NCBI GenBank assembly: GCA_011799875.1
Contig: CM022301.1
Span: 221,098,296-221,162,295 of the forward strand
Origin: Thinopyrum elongatum
Lineage: Eukaryota; Streptophyta; Magnoliopsida; Poales; Poaceae
Direction of reading: 5' to 3'
Length of the DNA: 64,000 nt
Within the stretch, counting starts at the first letter, position 1, and each line of letters starts with the position of its first letter. Positions 33,844 through 45,649 of the stretch are shown here, piece after piece. A program made the translations under genes and the position numbers. The notes beneath the pieces are model-generated. The model made no database searches and was not told the DNA's origin. It was given only the letters and a program-made list of their open reading frames with translations.

Positions 33844-36185
33844 ATGAGCTCCGAGGACTCGCTCAAGTCGCTGTCGCTCGACTACCTCAACCTGCTCATC
33901 AACGGCCAGGCGTTCAGCGACGTGGCCTTCAGCGTGGAGGGCCGCCTCGTGCACGCGCACCGCTGCGTGCTCGCCGCGCGGAGCCTCTTCTTCAGGAAGC
34001 TCTTCTGCGGCCTCGACCCGAGCCACCAGCCTCCGCCACCGCCTCTCAACTGGCCAAACGCGGGAGGCGGCAGCGGTGGCGGTGGCGGTGGCGGCTCACG
34101 TGGGGGCAGCGGGGGTGCCCCTGCCACGCCCGAGCTGGTCATTCCCGTGAGCTCGATCCGGTACGAGGTACTGGTGCTGGTGTTGCAGTTCCTCTACAGC
34201 GGCCAGGCGTCGGTGGCGGCGCCCAAGAGCGGGCCGCTACCCGGCTGCGGCGCCAGGGGATGCTGGCACACCCGCTGCGGCGCCGCCGTCGACCTAGCCC
34301 TCGACACCCTCGCCGCCGCCCGCTCCTTTGGCGTCGAGCAGCTCGCCTTGCTGGTCCAGGTGGGGAACAAACACTATCATTCCAATTTCCATGTCTTCCA
34401 TCCATCCATGCTGCGAGCACTGCACTCATATTCCCCTTTTCTTGGGATCTGCAAGCATATGCTAACTCGATCTCCAGTCGTCGACGCCATTAAGGATGAT
34501 GGTAGTTAGGCCTGCCATGATTGGAGGCTCCCTTTGTGACATTAACATGGCAGCATGCAAGCTAGCAGGTCAGAAGAATCAAATCCATGGACGTCTGCGC
34601 CAGTGCTCATACTGACTAGATCCCTACTAGGTTGCCCCCCTTTGCCTTTCTGATCGATCGATTCACTCACTGCATCCGCAGCTGCTGCCGATTCCAGTGC
34701 ACTCACTTCCCTCGTCAGTCCATTTTCTATGAATTTCTCCTCTTGGTGCTGTGTGTACTGAACGAGTGATAGGACTGAGTCGTCTCTAGTCTCTCACAGT
34801 CTCCTTTGCTTTTTCCTCGCTCCTGCTGCTGCTGTTGCTGCAGCCACTGTCATGCATCACTTGTCATGGAGCTCGTCCTCTGACTCATCTTTACTAGGAA
34901 GGGTCTTTTCACGCCCTCGTTTGTGTCTGTCGCTTCCCTCACATCACATCCATCTCCACCTCCACCCACTGCTTGCAATTGCGTTGCGCTAGGGTTTCTT
35001 CTTGGACACTGATCCAGTCCCCAACAGCATCATTTCCAACAAAATTGCTGGTGTGCAGCATGTCATGGTATTGTTGTGCAAGTACACATGCGTTGCTGTG
35101 CGGTAATTGGAATTAAACAGTGCATTTCATGCAGATGATTTGTTATTGGTTGTGATCTGGTTAATATATCATACTGGCTAATTTCTTAGATAATCATTTG
35201 GGAGAATTTGTCGATGCAGAAGCAATTGGAGAGCATGGTGAAGGAGGCGTCCGTGGATGACGTGATGAAGGTGCTCATGGCGTCGCGCAAGTTCGAGATG
35301 CAGGAGCTCTGGGCCACCTGCTCCCACCTCGTCGCACGCTCCGGCCTCTCCGCCGACCTCCTCGCCAAGCACCTCCCCATCGACGTCGTCGCCAAGATCG
35401 AGGAGATTCGCGCAAAGTCGCCACTCGCCGGAGGCGGCGCCTCCGCGCCGCGCTCGCCGTTCCTCACCCACCACTATCTGCCCATCAACAACGGGCCGTC
35501 TTCCGCCGCCGACCGTGACCACAAGATCCGGCGTATGCGTCGTGCCCTCGACGCGGCCGACATCGAGCTCGTCAAGCTCATGGTCATGGGCGAAGGCCTG
35601 GACCTCGATGACGCGCTCGCGGTGCACTACGCAGTGCAGCACTGCAACCGCGACGTCGTCAAGGCGCTCCTGGAGCTCGGAGCTGCCGACGTCAACTCCC
35701 GCGCCGGCCCGACGGGGAAGACCCCGCTGCACCTGGCCGCGGAGATGGTGTCGCCGGATATGGTGTCCGTGCTCCTCGACCACCACGCCGACCCCAACGC
35801 CAGGACACTGGACGGCGTCACTCCGCTGGACGTCCTCCGGGGCCTCACCTCGGAGTTCCTCTTCAAGGGCGCCGTGCCAGGGCTCACCCACATCGAGCCC
35901 AACAAGCTGCGGCTGTGCCTCGAACTCGTGCAGTCGGCGGTCATGGTGACCACGCGTGATGACGGCGGGGGAGGCGATGGCGGCGGCGCTGGGGGAAGCG
36001 ACGGCGGAAATTTCGGTCGGGGCGACGCGGACGACAGCCTGGTGAGCCTGACCATGAATTCCACCCTCATGTACCAGGACCAGGAGATGGCGGCGCCGCC
36101 GGTGGCCGGCGAGGCGAGGAACAAAGCGACCAACAACGGCCGCGCGAGCCCCTCCAACTTGTACTTCCCCAATGGCTTCCCATGA
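33844..36185 (+). CDS. BOP-like: BTB/POZ-ankyrin coactivator, BLADE-ON-PETIOLE class
   Basis: Two exons, 33844-34359 and 35220-36185, joined in phase 0 across an 860-bp intron (CAG/GTGGGG donor, ATGCAG acceptor), encode 493 residues with no defects. The start is ATG 33844 (MSSEDSLKSLSLDYLNLLIN). The BTB fold spans about residues 14-125 (FSDVAFSVEGRLVHAHRCVL, later VLVLQFLYSGQ), with a Pro/Gly-rich insert at 61-93. Cys135, Cys140, His142 and Cys145 form the C2HC element of NPR1-family proteins. A helical linker (WATCSHLVARSGLSADLLAK) precedes ankyrin repeats at about 274-378 (TPLHLAAE, DPNARTLDGVTPLDVL). The tail is Gly-rich and ends LYFPNGFP, the conserved BOP C-terminus. BOP proteins act in the nucleus with TGA bZIP factors to set organ boundaries; in barley Cul4 and Lax-a are members. 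Which of these is the orthologue cannot be decided here. Confidence 0.95.
34360..35219 (+). other. Single intron of the BOP-like gene
   Basis: GTGGGG...TGCAG intron of 860 bp. The first exon frame runs on for 50 codons into it, so retention would truncate the protein after the BTB and zinc-binding part. It contains a short CTGCTGCTGCTGTTGCTGCAG run near 34825; no other feature is recognised. Confidence 0.9.
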
Positions 36186-38869
36186 TGGTCGTCAACAACT
36201 CCGGCCGGCCGCCTCAGTGTTCTGGCTGCTCGTCGCTCCTATCACACATGCATATCTCCGTCCTCCTCCTCTGGCTATCGATCGATCGATCTATGGTGAT
36301 GATTAATTCTGTTGCATCATCGTTGGACATGGATCGATCCATACGATGGTGCAACTGTATCGCTAGGGATTGAAAGATGATCGAGTGTGCAATGCATGCA
36401 TGGCCAAGAACTTGATGGTATTTGATGTGGATTCTTCTTCGATCTTTTCGCATGATTGGCAAGTCCAGCAACTGTTGCTAATTTGTTCAAACCAGTGGTC
36501 AAGGTTTCTCATAAAGTAGTCAATGTTCATCTTAATTGTCAATGCATGTTGCGAGATAGATTCATTGGTCCTGGATGCATACTATGATGCAGTGTTGAAC
36601 GCTATGCGCAGCATGGGGATTCAGCAGTTGCCCGTGGTTTTACATGCATGTCCCCTTTATGCAGCTTTTGGTTACTGTAGTAGGGCTTTGGACGATAGGC
36701 AGGATAGCGCATGGCCTTCGACAAGGCGAATCTAAGCGTGGAATCGAATGAATGGCCACAGGGATTGCGCTTGCATTTCTCCTATTATTACTGTGACAAT
36801 TTTTCTGTCCATCAAATTTTCTTTAATAATAGGAAATAAATAAAGAAAACTTCCCCAAAACGATCTAGCTAGGAATAATTGTCAAATGGTAACGCAGAAG
36901 TTTAATTTTTTGCGAAAATTACAATACAAGTAGTTTTTTTTTGCGGGAACAATACAAATAATTTAACCTAAATATAGACCCAACAGTCTAATTAATACCG
37001 TCTTCCATCAATAATAAAAGAAAGAAAACAGAAATTGTCTACATAGTTTAACGCGTGGCACCCATGGCGGTAGAGTAGCAGGTATACAGTGCAAATAGTA
37101 TAGATGATTTTTCCTTGGCACTTTTGGATACTGTAAGGCATTTTGTTGATTACATCAGACTAATATCTTTGATAGCATAGCTGATACTCCTGTGTAGTAA
37201 ATAGTATGTGTTTCGCTCAAAATAAAAGTAAATAGTATGTCGTCTCTGTCCAATATAAGGGGACAACGCGGTTAATAAAAACATTAGGTTTTGTTTGCTC
37301 TTGACTGCAGGTGAGAGGTCAGTTGTATTTGTATGTATGATATCGATCTGTAATCGATGGACTATTATACATGGGTGCTCAGAAGATTTAATCTTATTTT
37401 TCCTTTTAGTTAGTGCCTTGTTAAACTTTTAATTAATTTGTTGTGTTTACCCTCTGGGTGTAGAGATGATGGGAAGTGTTCTTCATTATACTTAACAAAA
37501 GGGAGATAACTGCCGGCACGATTTCAAGCAAGTTTGAGACAAGTGCCATGGATATTTTAAAATTTCCTTAAGTTGAAGTCGCTTTAAAACAAGCTGTAGT
37601 GTGAAATAGACTTTAGTTAATTGACTTCAAACTTTCATTGTGTATAGTCAAGGATATTATGACATTTACAAAAATTACAATATGGACGGATGGATTTTGA
37701 GAACAAGAATATACATGTGTATTACGATGTGTATTACGATGATGAATCAAAGCTAAGCTAAGCTTCAATCCTCAAAGGTTGAAATCGAGATTCTCATCCT
37801 CAAAGCTAAGCTTCAATCCACGACTTTCAGCAAGGACATGACACATGCACGCGTCAACATAGCCCGATCAAAGATCTTGTGTTTCCACCGGAGTGCATAA
37901 ACTCCTCACAGAAGGCGTTTGTACCATCCGTCCTTATCCTGCTACCGATGCCTCGATAGCTAGATACCTCTGGAGAAGACAACAGAAGACAACGGTGTCC
38001 CATTCCGCCTGCCTCCCACTACTACCGCACCACCTTCGACCCATCAGCAACAGGTTAAACATGACCCCTCCGCCAGAGCCACCGTGCAGATCCTGGCTGT
38101 AGCAGAAATGACTTGACGTCTCTGCATAAGACGTCGTGCGTAGCATCCGCCAGCGGCGCATCCGCTCCTCAGAAAGGCCATCGCCACCTCGATATCCAGA
38201 CTCTGAGTCGCCCTCACGACCCTGGAGTCCGCCGGCCTCGAAGAAGAAGGGCCGCCTCCTCAATTCCTGGTGCTACATGGAGCACCAACTGCCGCGCCAG
38301 CCGATGTCGTTGCCCATACACCGGCAACAGCCGTCGCGTCTGTCAGATCCCGTCACTAGGTCCTGAATCCCTTGCACGCCGCCCCAAGGTCAGCCATACC
38401 CGACCTGTCGTCATGCGGACGAGCAGACCGTCGCCTCGGAATCCGCCAACCCGTCTTCTCCACCCGCCACGATCAACCCCCTCACGGGAAGATGACCAGG
38501 GTGGAGTCCGCAGGCGCCCCATGACCAGGGATGCCGCCCTGGCCACTGCGCCCGGCTAACCCTGCTGACGCCGCCCCAGCTACCCTAGGGAATCGCCGTG
38601 CAACCTTCCGATCCCCAACACCTTTGGCACCGGGGCCCACCGCCACCATGGCCACGCCGGCGGCAGCGGCGGCAGGGGAGCCGCCGGGGTGTGTCCTTGA
38701 CGGCGCTAGGGTTTCCACCCCGGTGTCGCCCTGGGGGATGACACGGGAGCGAGGGGATCACTAGGGTGTGCTGGGCGTTGCGGCCGGCCGCCTGAATCGG
38801 CTGGGATCGGCTGCCGTAGCTGGCAGCGGCGGCGTGAGTCGCGAGTGGCGCCCTTAGGGTGGTGCAGCC
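36186..38869. other. 3' flank and unassigned intergenic sequence
   Basis: The first few hundred bases are probably 3' untranslated region (repeated GATCGATC near 36280). The rest to about 37900 is AT-rich without recognised features. From 37950 to 38860 it is GC-rich with overlapping open frames on both strands (for example 38113-38559 plus, 37934-38263 minus), none with a recognisable motif; composition explains them. Confidence 0.5.
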
Positions 38870-39225
38870 GAAGGTTTTGGTTACCGAATAGGGCATTTTT
38901 ACCGAGGGGAGACGGTAAACGTGGTTACCATGGTTACAACGAAAATTCGAGCAAATTTTGAATGAAATTTATAATTCAATTTTGTATTCAAATTCTTTCA
39001 AGATAGATATGAATAGCACTTGAACTTATATTTACCATAAGAGCTACTAGCTCAGTGACGCGACTGCTGTGAGGTGCTGCCATACTTTACTATACATTGA
39101 GCATTTGAATTCAACAAATTCAAAAAAATCATTTTTTTTGCTCGAAATGACCATTTACCGAGGGGGACCGAAATATGTGGTAACCATGGTAAATCTTGAA
39201 ATTTCAAGCGGTAACCAAAACCCTG
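38870..39225. mobile_element. hAT-like MITE, 356 bp
   Basis: The right end, read inward, is CAGGGTTTTGGTTACCG and the left end is GAAGGTTTTGGTTACCG, imperfect terminal inverted repeats with a hAT-type CAGGG start. GTGCAGCC flanks both sides (38862-38869 and 39226-39233), an 8-bp target duplication as hAT elements make. It encodes nothing. Confidence 0.85.
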
Positions 39226-39870
39226 GTGCAGCCCCAGCTAACATTTGATCATAAGATTTCTAAATAAGATCAACCAGAACGATTGTAGAAGTAATCCAGT
39301 AAACATATGCAGAAACCTTTTTCATGCCCACGAACATATAAATTAGCCAATGATTTTAAATGGCTGCTTCACAAACAAAATTGTTTTTTAGATACTTAAA
39401 TCTGCACCTTTTGAAGTTCGGGGGTCAAAATAAGAGACGTTGACTACTTGTGTGCAAGCTTAAGGCGAACTTCACTCATTCTCTATGACATTAACTTGGT
39501 AAAAACTTGCTTTTTTAAAAATTATGGCATATGCCAGCAATCAAATATTATAGATGTTTGGCTTACAGGTTCTGCAAAAAAAACATATATTTATGCATCT
39601 TCTGAGTACGAACTAATTATTCTTTGTGAAGGAAATGAATTTGCTGATCTTAAACTCACGCTCAAGCAAGACATTAGTTTGCATGATTTTTTATTGACGA
39701 ATTACAACGGCCGTATGTAAATACATAACTCCTTCAAAAGCTTGCAGGCAAACTTGTGTAACTTTGGCTATTGTAGAGTATTAAAAAACACAACGGTAAC
39801 GTCATAATATTTTTTAGATTCCTCGAAAAAATACTTTCAAGTTTAATTAGTGTACTGACATATACGTGTA
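39226..39870. other. Intergenic, one 90-codon open frame
   Basis: An open frame at 39448-39720 (+) gives 90 residues with no recognised domain. The sequence around it is AT-rich and I would not call a gene. Nothing else is seen. Confidence 0.3.
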
Positions 39871-39963
39871 CTCCCTCCGTCCCAAAATAACTCTCTCAAC
39901 TTTGTACTAACTTTAATACAAAGTTGTACTAAGATCAAGACATTTACTTTGGGACGGAGGGAG
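39871..39963. mobile_element. Stowaway MITE, 93 bp
   Basis: CTCCCTCCGTCCCAAAATAA at the left and its inverted counterpart GGGACGGAGGGAG at the right, flanked by TA on each side: a Tc1/mariner-type Stowaway element with complete ends. Confidence 0.95.
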
Positions 39964-42900
39964 TATAAAATAAACAGGTCAAAACCGTATGGTGGAGACC
40001 ATGTTATATATGGATAGGTCATTGTTACATTTCTTTTACCTTTTCCTTTTTCTTTCAGAAACGAGGATGAAGCCCCTGGCCTCTACATCAATGTGATGTA
40101 CACGGCTTTTTTTTTAAAGTTGATGCAAGGCAACGAAGCGAAAGTCATCAACAAGGGGAGTACTATAAAACATAGGCAATTACGATAGACCCACTACAAG
40201 ATATGAAATTAACACATATGACTAAGTCGACCTTTTCAGCTATGTGTTATATATGGATATTTAGACCAAATATAAATTAGAGATATTTCGCAAAAAAATA
40301 CATTCAAGATAATCTAAAGCTCCCTGCAAAAAAAAGTTATGCTAAAGCAGCCTATGATCTACACTCTTAATTATGTAAGAGAGATGCTACATCTATGGAC
40401 TGATTCATGCGTCTGATTAAGGGGGCAATCCGTCCGTAAGTTGGAATCCTTAGGTGTAGCATTTTTGGCAGTGGCGGAGGACGAAAAAAATTTGAGGTGG
40501 GGCGGGCACTAAAGCATAAATTAAATTATGATGCCAAACCATATTCTTAATATGAAAATACCAATAAGATCACTGAATTGTACATTGTCAAGCTATTTTA
40601 CAATACAAATCACAAATTACAGTAATATAAGCACCCCTTTCTCTCGTAAAAAGAAATAGCTAATCAGTAGAAATCCCAATCCCAGCGTAAGCCTATTTCA
40701 TCCCTCGATCTCTCACAACCTGCCACCTCCCAATCTCTCTCTCAATCTCTCACCACAACAACAGCACATAGCCGCCCGCCTCGCACCAAGGCGTGCACAC
40801 AACACCAGCAATATCACCACACATCCGGCCACGGCCCCGCTCGTTCCGAGCACCAGCTGCCTCCACGCATGTCAATGGATTAGGGTTCAGAGAGCCTACA
40901 GTTCTCTGATAGAGAGGAAGGTGAAGAGAGAAATCAGGGCCATGGGAGGGGAGGGAATCAAGAAACTGCTTTTGGGGGAGCAATCGGGGCGCTGTTTTTT
41001 TTTTAGGCAAAATCGGGGCGCTGCTGGCCCTAGTCGCACGGACGATGGGAGTTCACGGGCTGAGGGCCCAAACAACGCGGCCTGCGTTCGATCGATGGCC
41101 CGGCCATTCTCCTTTCTTCTTTCTTTTCCCTAGCGAGGCAACGAAGAAGCAGCCAGACCTCGCACAAAATCCAGTGATGCGTACCTGTACAAATTGAATC
41201 GCACAAAATCAAGGTAGAGCGGCCGCCAGACCTCGCCCTACCGGGTCCTCCGTCACTGATTTTTGGGATGGAAATTATTAAAAATATGAGCAACTTGAGG
41301 TGATGATCGATTTGGATGTTTTCTTCGTCTTTAAAAATGAACGAGAGATGTACTATACCCGAGTCATTCAGAGATTCTCTATTGCTCGGCACTGTTTGAA
41401 GTAAACTGAAACAGTTGAGATTTCCATCAAAACAGATATTTAAACTGTAGAAACAGTATCTCATGATCCGTGACTATTTTAAAATTGGTTTTACTTATTA
41501 TTTGAAATGGAACGGGATAGTATGAAAGCACATTCACAAATATTTTTTTATGGTTGCAACTCGTCTATCTCATTTCTGTAGAAGACATGAACGCCACATG
41601 ATTCTGTAGATGACAAGGTACGTATGCTGTACAAGTACTCAATACAATTATGTCAGTGAACAGTGGCTGTACCAGTGTCGCATGCACATGGAAACCTTTT
41701 ATCTCTGCTTCACATATGTCCCCTCTCCCTATTCGAAACACATGTAATAATACCTACTCGCATGTCCTTGCTAAATACTCTACGTACTCTATGTGTTTGT
41801 GCCGCTGCATGCTCATCATATCAGATGTTAGTAAGTTTCAATAGTATATAGGAGCACCTGAGGGAATCACTGTCCTTGAGTACTGCGAGGCGTCACGTCG
41901 ACATGGATGTAACAATCGGTCATCTATCATACAAGATGTACAACATATACATATTTTAAATTTATAAAATGGCAAGAAAAACACCGTTCATCGTAAATGC
42001 TCTAATCATAATTAATTAGTTGCATGTAACAAAGTTTTCTTTGAGAATGTGCATGTACCAAAGTTAATTGGGTGTTCCTTGTCCATATCCCCGCTGGCCG
42101 TTTGCTTGTTACTGCACTGAATTACGTGCGTACATGTGCACGCAGTAGATTCCAGGTCGATCGATCGCGGCATGCATGCAGTCAGTGGCCAGCGTCCAGA
42201 CGAGGTTAATTTTAGCCAGCAGATACACATGCATGCATGCAGCTACAGCTATAACCATAACCCCCATGGCCATGGATGGATGGGCGTGGATTGCACGATG
42301 GCGCGGGCTGTGGCGACGTACACGCCGGAGCCCCACGGTACTGTGCTGCTCCGCCGCGCCGCTGGTAACAGGGAAAGGAAAAAAAAAACATCTCGAGCTC
42401 ACACAATAAAAGCGTGGTCTCCCACCGTGGTTCCCCCCTCTCTCCCCTCTCCAACTGTTCCGGCTTGGATTTCTACTGTTTGCATCACCCCCCTCTCTCT
42501 CTCTCTCTAATAAGGCGATGACACCATGAGGTGGGCTAAGCTAGGCTGTGTGATGCATCAACAACCTATAGTATCTTCATTTCATGCACAGTACTATGTA
42601 CGTCGTTTTTCCAGATAGTAGTACTTGGCGTCACATGACAAAATCGGTCCCAACGATATAGTATGAATCATATTAGCTTCTTCTTCTTCTTTTGTCTCTC
42701 TCCATCCGTTTCCATGCGTCGGATCCACCACCAGCTAGCTAGATTCATTAACGGACTTATTGTTTCTAGGTCAAAATTATTGTTTGTAAGTCAATCAAAC
42801 TGACCATCATCAGTCTTAGCAAAGTTATATCAAAAGGTATGCAGCGGTACTGTTTGTTGAAGATTTCTAAATCTGGATGGTAAATTATTTTAGAGTGTTC

Positions 42901-43055
42901 CTGCAAAAGAAAATATTTTAGAGTGCACAACTATCAAATTCTCTTTTGGATAATAATTAATCTTGGGAACTGTTAATAGATTCAAAATAAGATTTTTCAG
43001 ACAAACTAGAAAAAGGCTCCATTTGTAAATTGATACATGATTTTGTTTGTTACTG
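39964..43055. other. Unassigned intergenic sequence
   Basis: No gene recognised. Features are minor: a CAGTGGCGGAGGA segment near 40473 resembling the start of some hAT-like elements without a matching end; a small insertion-like duplication at 40982-41023; CATGCATG motifs at 42171 and 42229; a (CT)n run at about 42490-42508. The 144-codon minus frame at 41030-41464 has no family signature. Confidence 0.5.
40982..41023. repeat. 13-bp direct repeat flanking a T10 insert
   Basis: AATCGGGGCGCTG occurs at 40982-40994 and again at 41011-41023, separated by ten T and AGGCAA. This looks like a target duplication around an almost empty, poly(A)-only retroposition in minus orientation, or a repaired break with filler. 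Confidence 0.6.
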
Positions 43056-43265
43056 CTCCCTCCATTTCACAATGCAATAGTATATTTCTTTTTTAATTGA
43101 AACTTTACAAACTCTAATAAAGATTATAGAGAAAATCATTCGTGCATATACAATACGAAACATAATATCAAAATAAGATTCCTGATGTATCTAATGATAT
43201 GTATTTTATCTGCAAAAGAAAAACATATGTATTTATCATTCTGGATGTAGATATTATCAATTGGT
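43056..43265. mobile_element. Truncated Stowaway-like element
   Basis: CTCCCTCCATTTCACAATG at 43056 and the following AAACTTTACAAACT and ATTATAGAGAAAATCATT segments match a common cereal Stowaway family as I remember it. The right terminal repeat is not seen, so the copy is truncated or decayed. Confidence 0.4.
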
Positions 43266-44344
43266 CATAATTTGCAAATTCAACGTCAAAAAAACAATAT
43301 GCAAAACATTGTGCAATGGATGGGTACTGATTGGCAAGACATTCCGTGAATTTCAGACCAAACATGCATATGCATGCATGTGGAATTCCTTTTGCTTGCA
43401 CCGCTGCACAAATCAACAGTTATTCAACTATCTTCTGTTCACCCCGCCAAAAGAAAAATCTTCTGTTACATTTTAGTTATATGAGTAATTCTTTCTTGTT
43501 CGTTTGCATCTCTTACAGATCAAATAACAACGCGCGCGCGCGCACACACACGCACCCCCCTACACGTAGTACTATTTCGATGCCAAGAGAATCTTTACAG
43601 TGATCCAACGTCCCATCGAATTGAATGGCATGCTGTCTAGCTAGCTATAGGCTCCATCCCTCCGGCCGGCCTGTCTCGTAGGAGTAACATATTTTTTTAT
43701 CTCTGCATACATGGAGATGGAGGGACACCTGCACGTACGTACGTACGTACGTGCATGCGTACGTACACAGTGTCTTTATTGTTTGTTGTGTGTAGAGGCT
43801 TTGCCGGGCAACGGCGCATGCCATGGCATGGCTTCTTTTGATCAAGCAGCAGGACCGGGGAAAGAATACTACTACTATAATGCAAACGTCGACTACACAT
43901 TACTATACACCCTGCAGCAGTGCCCCGGCTCTTTTGGCATTTTGAAGGCACGGATGTATGCTTTGACCCTGTGTGCCCATACATACGGGCCGGCCATGCA
44001 TGCAGATGCAGGAGGGTGTATGTGAAGCTAAAGAGGGAATGGGCAAGGAAAAGAACAATGTTGACAAGGCGTGCGTGCGTGCCCTTGTACGTGTCAAGCA
44101 TATATCTGCCATGCGACTGGGAGCATGTGTGTGCACAAAAGGGAGAACGCGCGCGCCCTTTTGGGGGTGGGGGTTCTGCCATGCGACTGGGAGCATGCCG
44201 TGTTCTCCTTAATTTGGCGCCATACATGCATGAACCCCCACCCCCAACACACGCACCCCCGCCCCACGCGATAAAATTAACGAAAACTAAAATATCTAGT
44301 GACACTGTTATCCCGAAAATTAATAGGGGCACGCACCTGCAAGC
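43266..44344. other. Intergenic with short simple repeats
   Basis: No gene is recognised. There are (CG)n/(CA)n at about 43532-43553, (ACGT)5 at 43733-43752, a 23-base direct repeat starting TCTGCCATGCGACTGGGAGC at about 44106 and 44176, and a perfect 16-base inverted pair (TTGGGGGTGGGGGTTC at 44161, complement at 44232). Overlapping open frames here (for example 43697-44359 minus) are not supported. Confidence 0.5.
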
Positions 44345-45010
44345 ACACGTTTTCATCAAAATTCGTTGAAAATTTGATGAAAATTCTTAACCCTATGAAT
44401 ACGAGACGGTTGACATATTTATTCTGTACAAATACTTGTGCGGGCCATTCTTACACGCATTTTACCTGTGCATATGCTACATCTTCCTTTCTGTTACATA
44501 CTCTGCTCGACGAGTTCGCTACACTGTTCATATTTTCTTCCTTCTTGAGCAATTTCTTCGGTTTTCACTTCAGCCATAACTTCCACGATGCCTCGACCGT
44601 TACGACGAACGCAGGGGGGGGGGGGGGGCGGAGGGTGGATGTCCCCCGGCTTACGTTCAGATTCTTCTCCAGTCTAACCGTCTGCGTCGCTACTGTTGTG
44701 ACTGTGGGAGGACGTTGAGTATCGTGATTAGTTAGGAAATATAGGAGAGACTAGAAATTATTCTAGCTTGTCTTGTACTCCAAAAAAATTATGTACTCCT
44801 ATATATATGTCCATGAGGCTAAGTAATACAACAACAATTCCGCCAATCCATCTCTATTCGTCTTACACTTCCTTCGTTCTTGTCGTCTTCTGCTCTTAGG
44901 TTCCAATACTATTTCCTGCTTTTCTTTCAATATTTATTTTTGTTCTCTGCAATTACTTTCCTTTACGTGATGTCAACTCGTCAGCTCGTCCTGTCCAGCC
45001 CCTTCCAAAT
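44345..45010 (+). repeat. Left copy of a diverged inverted repeat pair
   Basis: Parts of this region match the reverse complement of 50880-51330. Shared stretches include AAATTCTTAACC, TTTATT-TGTACAAATACTT, and later CTTTCCTTTACGTGATGTCA followed by an ACTCGTC..CGTCCTGT segment. About 290 bases (roughly 44600-44893) have no counterpart in the other copy; they include a G15 run and a TATATATATG segment reminiscent of an LTR leader. The identity of the repeat family is unknown. Confidence 0.55.
44614..44628 (+). repeat. G15 homopolymer
   Basis: Fifteen consecutive G residues; length may be affected by sequencing error. Confidence 0.85.
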
Positions 45011-45649
45011 TCATGCCGGTGTTCTTCCCATGAAAAATTGCTACACTTTTTTTTGCCAACTTTTAATTTCTCTTCCCTTAAATATCTATCCTTCTATTCT
45101 TCAACAGTTGCATCCTTGTACTGTGAAATATTAATTTGTCGAAAGACTTCGATGACTTCCTTATGAATTTTCCAGTGCCAGATACTATTTCCATTTCATT
45201 TTTCAAAGTACACTGCTTTTTGTATGATTTAATTTCATTTTCTGTCCTAAGATTTTGGTTCTTTTTCTACCAAGTTATAGTCTACACAACGGATTTTATT
45301 ACTAAACTTACCTAGTAGCTTCAGTTTTGTCCATAGGAACTTGTGCCCATTCAGCTGCTTAAATTTCTAATAATTTATTACCGCGAGCAGCCAACATGTC
45401 ATGTCGTTCTGTTACCTAACATTAATTTTTGCTGTGCGCACTCCATAGACATCTCAACTTCTTTCTCGCCTTGCTTTGCCCCTTGTCTTGTTCCTTTCTA
45501 TTGTCAAGGCGAAGCCACAATTAAGTTGAGTAGTCAATTGACTACACAACTTTTGGCAAAAGCTACATACATCAAGTAGAAATTATGTCAAAAAAATATT
45601 ATAAATGCATACATCTGACTACACAACATTCAATGTACCACACATGATT

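Noticed and set aside
34139..34429. Minus-strand frames across BOP-like exon 1 and exon 2
   Set aside because: Antisense shadows of a GC-rich coding exon.
38113..38896. Several overlapping frames in a GC-rich stretch downstream of the BOP-like gene
   Set aside because: Frames overlap on both strands, no recognisable domain, and codon-like bias is explained by base composition.
41030..41464. 144-aa minus frame
   Set aside because: No domain and no support from context; low-complexity C-terminal part overlaps the T10 insertion region.
43697..44359. 220-aa minus frame
   Set aside because: Overlaps plus frames of similar length, contains simple-repeat-derived residues and no family motif.
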